NCBI GenBank assembly: GCA_040882265.1
Contig: JBBEBO010000132.1
Coordinates: forward strand, 1 to 19,628
Length of the DNA stretch: 19,628 nt
Source: Brumimicrobium sp040882265
Lineage (GTDB): Bacteria; Bacteroidota; Bacteroidia; Flavobacteriales_D; Crocinitomicaceae
Reading direction: 5' to 3'
Below, one piece after another: positions 13,756 to 19,628 of this stretch (positions are counted from its first letter, which is position 1; the number at the start of each line of letters is the position of its first letter). The position numbers and the translations under genes were made by a program. Under the pieces are notes generated by a model. It was not told the DNA's origin and ran no database searches. It saw only the letters and a list, made by a program, of their open reading frames with translations.

Positions 13756-15468
13756 CTATCTGCCAGGACTAAATCCTGTTCCTGTCTTTGTGCCTTCTAT
13801 TATACGAACACCTTCTTTGTATTTTTCTTCTTTAGCTACGTTGCCGTCTTTATCATAAATCACAACTTTTCCATCTTGAAGTCCGTCTTTATAGTTTATT
13901 TCAGAAACGAGTTTATTCCCTCTAAACGTATAGGTTTTCATCGTGCCGTGTAGCTTTCCTTTTTTATAATTGGAAACAACTGCTGAGTTTACACCCCCTG
14001 GGTGATAAGCAATCCATTCACCGTGTTTTTTATCATTTTTGTATTTCCCCTCCAGTGTTTTCTGAAAGTCTTTTGAAGAGTATGAAACAAAATTGCCGTG
14101 TTTAACAGAGGTTCTTTTGACACGGTCTTTCATCGGTCCGTATTTCATTTTTGACTCCTCTTCTACAACTTTGAACTGCATAATGTCTTTTAATTTACCA
14201 TTGTCAAAGTATTCTTTCCATTCTCCTGTTTTCTGCTCTCTATCGTATTCTCCTTCCTCTTTCAAAACGCCTGTAGGAAAATATGAGTACCAATCGCCGT
14301 GTCTTTCACCGTCAACAAAAGTAGCTTCGTTTTTTAACTGGCCATTTTCAAAGTAATTTTTCCAAACTCCTTGTTCTAAATCATCTTTGTAGTCGCCTTC
14401 CATTAAGAGTGTACCGTTTTCATACCATGTTTTCCATGTTCCATTTTTTTTGTCATTTGCGAAAGTACCTTTCTTAAACTTTGAACCGTCTTTGTAAAAA
14501 TACTCCCATGTACCGTGCTTTTTATCTTCTTTATACTCGGCGCTATAAGAAAGCTTCCCAGAAGGAAAGTTATAAATCCATTTTCCGTGCTGCATGCCAT
14601 CTTTAAATTCACCTTTCATATCTACAACACCACTGTTTGTATACCAAGTCCATTCACCTTGTTTTTCATTATCGACGAATTGTCCTTCAACATTCAACTG
14701 ACCAGTGTCGTAATAATATTCGTAATCACCGTTTAAATCTCCATCTTCATAGTGGCTGATTTTTTCTAAGTCACCAGTATAATAAAAATACTCCCATTTG
14801 CCATCGGGTTGGTTTTCTTTAAATTGCCCTTTAAGCAAAAAGTATCCGTGTACCGAGCCCTCTTCAAACTTACCGTGTTTTAAGCCATCTTTATAATTGT
14901 ACCACTCTTTTAGTTTTCCGTTTGCATAATAGGTCATCATTTCTCCATCTCCCTCTTTGATAGTTTGGGTATGAAGTGAATCGGGTAAATAAAACTCCCA
15001 AACATAAGAGATCGTATCTACAATTTCTTCTTTCATTTTCAGCCGTCCATCTCGATAATAATAAAGCCATTCACCTGTTGGGTCTCCTTCATCAAAATTA
15101 CCTTTTTGGCTAAAATCCCCGTCTTCGTAATACTCGGTGTAAGTGCTGTCTTGCAATCCTAAATGAAAAAAGCCTTCATTGTGAAGCTGTCCGTTTGCAA
15201 AATACTTTTCTACCTTACCGTGAAGTTTGTTTTTATAATAGTTACGCACTTCAACCAGTTCACCTTCGGTGTCATAAAACTTCCATTTGCCATGACGATC
15301 TGTAGTTTCCCCTAAATCGTCTTTGTAATAATACCCTTCGCTTTCTATCTTGGATCGATTAACATCATGGTAAAAAATTTGACGTTTTGATAAGTTCCTT
15401 TTTTTAACTTCCTGACCAAGTGTTAAAAAGGAAAAACCAACAAATAGTAAAAGGATTACAATACGCAT
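13756..15468 (-). CDS. MORN-repeat protein
   Basis: Exported protein of 570 aa with signal peptide MRIVILLLFVGFSFLTLGQ. Almost the whole mature chain is about eighteen MORN-type units of 22-24 residues. Their consensus is HGxWxxYYxxGxLxxEGxYKDGx, e.g. KHGTWEYFYKDGSKFKKGTF and EQGVWKNYFENGQLKNEATF. Such repeats form an elongated beta structure, and related proteins are often annotated YwqK-family, although no toxin partner is next to it. One longer insert near residues 425-465 (VVEEESKMKYGPMKDRVKRT) interrupts the regular spacing. It is probably periplasmic or surface-exposed; the partner is unknown. Confidence 0.88.
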   Translation of the reverse strand: MRIVILLLFVGFSFLTLGQEVKKRNLSKRQIFYHDVNRSKIESEGYYYKDDLGETTDRHGKWKFYDTEGELVEVRNYYKNKLHGKVEKYFANGQLHNEGFFHLGLQDSTYTEYYEDGDFSQKGNFDEGDPTGEWLYYYRDGRLKMKEEIVDTISYVWEFYLPDSLHTQTIKEGDGEMMTYYANGKLKEWYNYKDGLKHGKFEEGSVHGYFLLKGQFKENQPDGKWEYFYYTGDLEKISHYEDGDLNGDYEYYYDTGQLNVEGQFVDNEKQGEWTWYTNSGVVDMKGEFKDGMQHGKWIYNFPSGKLSYSAEYKEDKKHGTWEYFYKDGSKFKKGTFANDKKNGTWKTWYENGTLLMEGDYKDDLEQGVWKNYFENGQLKNEATFVDGERHGDWYSYFPTGVLKEEGEYDREQKTGEWKEYFDNGKLKDIMQFKVVEEESKMKYGPMKDRVKRTSVKHGNFVSYSSKDFQKTLEGKYKNDKKHGEWIAYHPGGVNSAVVSNYKKGKLHGTMKTYTFRGNKLVSEINYKDGLQDGKVVIYDKDGNVAKEEKYKEGVRIIEGTKTGTGFSPGR

Positions 15469-15521
15469 ATTTTTCTTTTGATTTATAACAAGTATAATGA
15501 ATTATTTCAATTAAGGTTACA

Positions 15522-16172
15522 CTATCTAAGCCACATTACAATACTGTTTATTACAAGAAACAATCCAAAGCCCATCAGTATGGAGCCTGTAATGTGATTT
15601 AGCGACCTCAAGAGCTTTACTGTGATAAAAGGCCGCAGTTTTTTTGCACCAAAAATTTTAAGTACATCAATAGAGAAAAAGGTGATTAATATTATCGCTA
15701 AGTAAAAAAACATGTCCCACCCTGTGAAAGCGGCATCTTGACCTGATTTCCCAAGCGCCATTACTGAAAACCAATAGAAAATAACAAGCGGGTTTGCTAA
15801 ATTAAGAATCAGCCCTTTGATAAACAAAATCCAGAAATCCATTGAGTTTTTAGACTTGCCTCTTGCTGGATCTAATTGAGTTGTACTTACTCTTTTAAAA
15901 AATGTAATTAATCCGTACACAATAAACATTGCCCCACCAATAGCTCTAATCAGTGCATTATCTCCGCCTTTTGATAATTCTTCTACTTGTTGAATAAATA
16001 CGTATGCTACAATAATATAGACAATATCGCTAACCAGCACTCCAGCATCAAAAGCCAAGGCAGAACGAATGCCTTTTCTAATGCTCGTTTCAAGCAGTAA
16101 AAAGAAGGCTGGTCCTAGCATAACGCTAAGGATTAGTCCTGTCACAATACCTTTTAAAATCAATTCAAACAC
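15522..16172 (-). CDS. LysE-family translocator
   Basis: Inner-membrane exporter of 216 aa, the standard length for the LysE/RhtB superfamily, with about six hydrophobic helices. Family features are the N-terminal GIVTGLILSVMLGPAFFLLL and the segment KGLILNLANPLVIFYWFSVM in helix 4. Members export amino acids or related small molecules; the substrate is not predictable. The start is a GTG at 16172, giving MFELILKGI, the usual beginning for the family, and no closer ATG would keep the first helix. The gene lies 53 nt upstream of the MORN gene and 140 nt downstream of lepA. Confidence 0.88.
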   Translation of the reverse strand: MFELILKGIVTGLILSVMLGPAFFLLLETSIRKGIRSALAFDAGVLVSDIVYIIVAYVFIQQVEELSKGGDNALIRAIGGAMFIVYGLITFFKRVSTTQLDPARGKSKNSMDFWILFIKGLILNLANPLVIFYWFSVMALGKSGQDAAFTGWDMFFYLAIILITFFSIDVLKIFGAKKLRPFITVKLLRSLNHITGSILMGFGLFLVINSIVMWLR

Positions 16173-16312
16173 AATGCTAAATTAGATTAACAAAATTAAT
16201 ATTTGAGACTGAAAGAACACAATCATTAAACATGAAGTTCTTCAAGTTTCAGCTGACTTTCATCAGTTTTATTAATCATTTAATGCTATTTAAAAACACC
16301 ATCAACAATCAT

Positions 16313-18109
16313 TTATTCATTCAACTTCAAGACAGCTAAAAATGCCTCTTGAGGAACTTCTACTCTACCAACTTGGCGCATTCTTTTTTTCCCTTGTTTT
16401 TGTTTTTCAAGTAACTTCCTTTTACGAGAAATATCCCCTCCATAACATTTTGCTGTAACATCTTTACGCAGCGCCTTAATGGTTTCTCTTGCGATAATTT
16501 TTGCTCCAATACCCGCTTGAATAGGAATTTCAAACTGTTGTCTTGGAATTAATTCTTTCAATTTTAGACAAATTTTCTTTCCTAAATCAAATGCGTTACT
16601 TCTGTGAACTAAAGCAGAAAGTGCATCAACTTGTTCGTGGTTTAAAAGAACATCTAACTTCACTAAATCTGACGTTTGATATCCTATTGGGAAGTAATCA
16701 AACGATGCATAACCTCTAGAAACAGATTTCAAGCGATCGTAAAAATCAAAAACAATCTCAGCCATTGGCATTTGGAAAGTTATTTCAACTCTGTCTTGCG
16801 TTAAGTAAACCTGATTTTGTAACTCACCTCGCTTTTCAATACAAAGTGTCATGATTTGACCTACATACTCTGATTTTGTAATCACCTGAGCTTTAATAAA
16901 TGGCTCTTCAATATATTCAATTGCAGCTGGATCAGGCAATTCAGAGGGGTTGTTTACAATGATCCTTTCCTCTGGATTTTTCCTCATGTAGCAGTAATAT
17001 GAAACGTTTGGAACAGTAGTAATTACTGTCATGTCAAACTCTCGCTCTAAGCGCTCTTGAATGATTTCCATGTGCAACATTCCCAAGAATCCACAACGGA
17101 AACCAAAGCCTAGTGCTGCAGAAGATTCGGGTTCAAAGACCAAAGAAGAATCATTTAACTGTAGTTTTTCCATCGAATAACGGAGCTCTTCAAAATCGTC
17201 TGTGTCCACTGGATAAATTCCAGAAAAGACCATTGGTTTTACATCTTCAAAACCTTTGACAGCTTCTTTACACGGGTTTTCAAATGAAGTGATTGTCTCA
17301 CCCACTTTTACTTCTTTCGCTTGTTTTATTCCTGAAACGATATAACCTACATCACCTGTTTTTACTTCTTTTCTTGGTTGAGGAGTCATTTTAAGAATTC
17401 CAACCTCATCAGCGTCATAACTTTTACCTGTATTGACAAACTTGATTTTTTCTCCTTTTTTAATGCTTCCGTTTAAAACCCTATAGTATGCAATAATTCC
17501 TCTAAAAGTATTGAATACTGAATCAAAAACCATAGCTTGCAAAGGAGCTTCTGGGTCTCCTTTTGGACATGGAACACGGTCAATTACAGCCTTTAATATT
17601 GCGTCAACACCAAGTCCTGTTTTACCCGAAGCCTGAATTACATCGCTGGGGTCGCAACCGATAAGTTCAACAATTTGATCGGTTACTTCTTCTGGTTCTG
17701 CACTTGGCAAATCCATTTTGTTTAAAATTGGGATAATCTCTAAGTCGTGCTCAAGCGCCAAATACAAATTCGAAATGGTTTGTGCTTCGATTCCTTGTGA
17801 AGCATCAACGATCAATAATGCTCCTTCGCATGCGGCAATTGAACGCGATACTTCGTAAGAAAAATCAACGTGTCCAGGAGTATCAATTAAGTTCAGTGTA
17901 TAATCAACGCCTTCAAAATTATAATCCATTTGAATTGCGTGACTCTTTATGGTGATTCCTCTTTCTCTTTCGAGGTCCATGTCATCAAGCGCCTGCTCCT
18001 GCATGTCTCGGTCTGAAATGGTACCAGTAGCCTGTAACAGTCTATCCGCTAGTGTGCTTTTCCCGTGATCTATGTGTGCAATAATGCAAAAATTGCGAAT
18101 GTTCTTCAT
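16313..18109 (-). CDS. lepA: Elongation factor 4 (translation GTPase LepA)
   Basis: Ribosome-associated GTPase of 598 aa, exactly the usual LepA length. GTP-binding motifs are G1 AHIDHGKST (11-19), switch I ERERGITIK, G3 DTPGH (76-80) and G4 NKMD (130-133). The distinctive LepA C-terminal domain is present (KCYGGDISRKRKLLEKQKQG and GKKRMRQVGRVEVPQEAFLA). The frame opens at a TTG (18157), but the ATG at 18109 gives MKNIRNFCIIAHIDHGKS, the family start, and the TTG lies only 9 nt from the predicted -7 element. It is a core chromosomal gene, so the right part of the window is normal chromosome. Confidence 0.98.
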   Translation of the reverse strand: MKNIRNFCIIAHIDHGKSTLADRLLQATGTISDRDMQEQALDDMDLERERGITIKSHAIQMDYNFEGVDYTLNLIDTPGHVDFSYEVSRSIAACEGALLIVDASQGIEAQTISNLYLALEHDLEIIPILNKMDLPSAEPEEVTDQIVELIGCDPSDVIQASGKTGLGVDAILKAVIDRVPCPKGDPEAPLQAMVFDSVFNTFRGIIAYYRVLNGSIKKGEKIKFVNTGKSYDADEVGILKMTPQPRKEVKTGDVGYIVSGIKQAKEVKVGETITSFENPCKEAVKGFEDVKPMVFSGIYPVDTDDFEELRYSMEKLQLNDSSLVFEPESSAALGFGFRCGFLGMLHMEIIQERLEREFDMTVITTVPNVSYYCYMRKNPEERIIVNNPSELPDPAAIEYIEEPFIKAQVITKSEYVGQIMTLCIEKRGELQNQVYLTQDRVEITFQMPMAEIVFDFYDRLKSVSRGYASFDYFPIGYQTSDLVKLDVLLNHEQVDALSALVHRSNAFDLGKKICLKLKELIPRQQFEIPIQAGIGAKIIARETIKALRKDVTAKCYGGDISRKRKLLEKQKQGKKRMRQVGRVEVPQEAFLAVLKLNE

Positions 18110-18165
18110 GTATTTCTTTTCCTTTGATTTTTTTGAAGCTAAAAAAATGGTCTTCAAAACCAGTG

Positions 18166-18195
18166 CGAATTTACGGGAAATTCATCAGTTTTCAA
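18166..18195 (-). promoter_or_regulatory. Promoter of lepA
   Basis: Minus strand TTG at 18195-18193, a 19-nt spacer, then TAAATTCG at 18173-18166, one substitution from TAnnTTTG. It gives a leader of about 50 nt to the ATG at 18109. Confidence 0.5.
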
Positions 18196-18222
18196 TCGAA
18201 ATACGTGCAAGATTCTTAAAGA

Positions 18223-18792
18223 CTATTTAAAGGTATTTAAATTTATTCCCAATCCTGCTGAAACTCTTATTTCATTAAGACTTACTGCTTCATTGTACAG
18301 GTGTTGTCCCATTACTAGTCGAGACTGAACAAAGAAATGAAAGAATCTATGAACAAAGAAGTTATATCCCACCACAGTAGAAAACAAAGGACTAATGCCT
18401 ATACTTCCTTGTTCTTCGCCTTCTCGAGTTCTAATTCTCGCAAAAGAAACTCCAGGTTGAACACCAATATAAATTGAACTTTTTTCTTGAGGTATATGGT
18501 AAGAGCCGCCAAAAAAAGTACTGTGATTAAAATCAAATTGTCCTGCTTCTCCTGATATGTTTCCTAGGTGAAAATAACTTTCTCCTACGAGAGATGTTTT
18601 TTTATTTAAATATCCCTCTAACGTTCCATGAAAATAGAACGGAGAGTCCGAATTGTCTAACATTGTTGCAGGACTAATCGTTAATTGAGCACGGATTAAA
18701 CCTTTTCTTACAACTGGTTTATCTTGTGCTAGTATAGTGTTTTGCAATAAAACACTTGCTAATGCCAGTATTATGATGTTTATCTTTTCCAT
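18223..18792 (-). CDS. Small outer-membrane beta-barrel protein
   Basis: Protein of 189 aa with signal peptide MEKINIIILALASVLLQNTI ending near LAQ. The mature chain consists of amphipathic strands of barrel type (RAQLTISPATML, TSLVGESYFHLG, SSIYIGVQPGVSFARI, LFSTVVGYNFFV, IRVSAGLGINLN). It resembles opacity-protein-like 8-stranded barrels in size, but no specific family is recognised. Its ATG overlaps the end of the upstream barrel gene by 13 nt, which implies translational coupling and joint function. Confidence 0.75.
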   Translation of the reverse strand: MEKINIIILALASVLLQNTILAQDKPVVRKGLIRAQLTISPATMLDNSDSPFYFHGTLEGYLNKKTSLVGESYFHLGNISGEAGQFDFNHSTFFGGSYHIPQEKSSIYIGVQPGVSFARIRTREGEEQGSIGISPLFSTVVGYNFFVHRFFHFFVQSRLVMGQHLYNEAVSLNEIRVSAGLGINLNTFK

Positions 18793-19412
18793 ACTTTGAA
18801 TATTTTATAGTTAATACTAACCGTTGTTAACAAGTGACCTTCGAGTGCATTATGAGAGTGTTCATGAAAACCAAGGTGCCCATCGTGATCATCTAGTTCA
18901 AGTGCGTCTGTAAGATGTATCATATACTGTGAAGTAAGTGAAATATCAAAGCGCTCAGTGATATTAAAATGAGCTCCAATCCCAGCTTGTACAGCAGAGC
19001 CCCAACGATCTCTTGAAATTGACGGGTCATCAATAAGTGTTTTATTGTTGTAATCAAAACAATGTCCTGCCGCTATAAACGGTTGCACTTTTTTTGCTGC
19101 CGTTCCTTTTTCTTCAAATGGATAAAACATTACAGACCATCCAACGTGTGCGTATTCACTTCTCACACCATTGCTTTGGTTGATCGTAATAAAATCTGCA
19201 AACCAGTCTGTATTTACTTGATGTGTTAACTGTACTCTGAAGCTTCCGCCAGTACCTATTCCAGCACCATCGTGATCAAACAAGCTCAAAGTACTTCTTC
19301 CACCAAGTGAAACCCAACCTGAATTGTTTACGTTTTCTTTAGCCTCTTGTCCTTGTAGAGGGTTAAATGCCAGTACGGCAAATAATAATAAAAATGGGAT
19401 TTTATTTCTCAT
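18780..19412 (-). CDS. Outer-membrane beta-barrel protein with His/Asp-rich loop
   Basis: Protein of 210 aa with signal peptide MRNKIPFLLLFAVLAFNPLQ ending near GQ. The mature part has barrel-like strands (FRVQLTHQVNTDWFADFITI, YAHVGWSVMFYPF, AVQAGIGAHFNI, FDISLTSQYMIHL, LLTTVSINYKIF). Near the C-terminus, between the last strands, is a loop LDDHDGHLGFHEHSHNALEG with five His and several Asp/Glu, a likely metal-binding or metal-sensing loop. It is the first gene of a two-gene operon with the next barrel gene. A palindrome lies about 40-60 nt upstream. A metal-related role is inferred, not shown. Confidence 0.75.
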   Translation of the reverse strand: MRNKIPFLLLFAVLAFNPLQGQEAKENVNNSGWVSLGGRSTLSLFDHDGAGIGTGGSFRVQLTHQVNTDWFADFITINQSNGVRSEYAHVGWSVMFYPFEEKGTAAKKVQPFIAAGHCFDYNNKTLIDDPSISRDRWGSAVQAGIGAHFNITERFDISLTSQYMIHLTDALELDDHDGHLGFHEHSHNALEGHLLTTVSINYKIFKVWKR

Positions 19413-19451
19413 AGTTGCGGGTTTTTTAAAAGGGTTCTCTTCTAAAACGTA

Positions 19452-19471
19452 ATAATAATGACAATTATTAT
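19452..19471. promoter_or_regulatory. Palindrome upstream of the barrel operon, operator candidate
   Basis: ATAATAAT-GACA-ATTATTAT: perfect 8-bp arms. On the minus strand it lies between a TTG and TACGTTTT, a near match to TAnnTTTG, so it would sit within the promoter. Its AT-rich form resembles Fur/Zur-type boxes (GATAATGATAATCATTATC) only loosely. The rest of 19413-19628 shows no gene; ACTCG and CGAGT at the very end could form a hairpin stem. Confidence 0.45.
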
Positions 19472-19628
19472 AACAAGTGTAAATTTTTGTTAAAATTTAG
19501 TCTATAAACCACTATTGTCCGAGAAAAATTGAGGCCTCTCATTTTATTATCTGATTTATAATCAACGCTTAATTAGCTTGGCTCTGCCACACTCAATAAG
19601 ATTCCTCACTCGATTATTAGTGACGAGT

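Noticed and set aside
13756..15468. DNA-level tandem repeat
   Set aside because: The repetition is at protein level (MORN units); the nucleotide copies are too diverged to call a DNA repeat.
16173..16312. Intrinsic terminator after lepA
   Set aside because: No GC-rich stem followed by a T run is present in the 140-bp gap; only weak short pairings.
19555..19628. Possible tRNA near the right end
   Set aside because: The stretch has no acceptor stem pairing, TTCRA loop or CCA; only a 5-bp ACTCG/CGAGT pair is present and it is cut by the window edge.

Overview
The window looks like chromosomal DNA of a Bacteroidota bacterium, probably Flavobacteriia. The reasons are AT-rich DNA, a TonB-dependent receptor with an N-terminal carboxypeptidase-regulatory-like domain, an Acr3/DUF6428 arsenic operon, many short secreted or beta-barrel proteins, and promoters that fit the Bacteroidota pattern TTTG/TTG - about 19 nt - TAnnTTTG instead of the E. 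coli -35/-10. Nearly every gene is on the minus strand; the exception is one MFS transporter.

Layout, left to right. (1) 1-148: a possible insertion-sequence end and a short dispersed repeat. (2) 149-3122: a TonB-dependent receptor with a TetR regulator upstream. The receptor promoter carries a 20-bp palindrome over its core, a good candidate TetR operator. (3) 3474-6134: an arsenic detoxification operon reading arsR > DUF6428 > acr3 > arsC, with a 16-bp perfect palindrome just before arsR. (4) 6233-12323: an accessory block of six minus-strand units. Each unit is followed by an imperfect palindromic site with boundaries TAACa.. and ..CGTTA. The units encode a secreted protein of unknown function, a two-domain GNAT acetyltransferase, a second secreted unknown, a HigBA-type toxin-antitoxin pair with a broken toxin, a DUF4143-type AAA ATPase, and an outer-membrane barrel-like protein. 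The plan (one gene or TA pair, all in one direction, each followed by a foldable site) is that of integron gene cassettes and their attC sites, but no integrase is visible here. (5) 12483-19412: chromosomal-looking genes. These are an MFS transporter (+), a large MORN-repeat protein, a LysE-family exporter, the translation GTPase LepA, and two overlapping genes for small beta-barrel outer-membrane proteins. The first barrel gene has a palindrome in its promoter region and encodes a His/Asp-rich loop.

The most notable object is the cassette-like array at 6233-12323. Three units (the 349-aa protein, GNAT and the 198-aa protein) start only 9-10 nt from the preceding site, so they have no room for a promoter and must rely on read-through. 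The TA and ATPase units carry their own recognisable promoters with palindromic candidate operators. The toxin gene has two independent lesions (a frameshift and a stop) while its antitoxin is intact.

Limits: all calls come from reading the sequence. No database search, covariance model or folding program was run.
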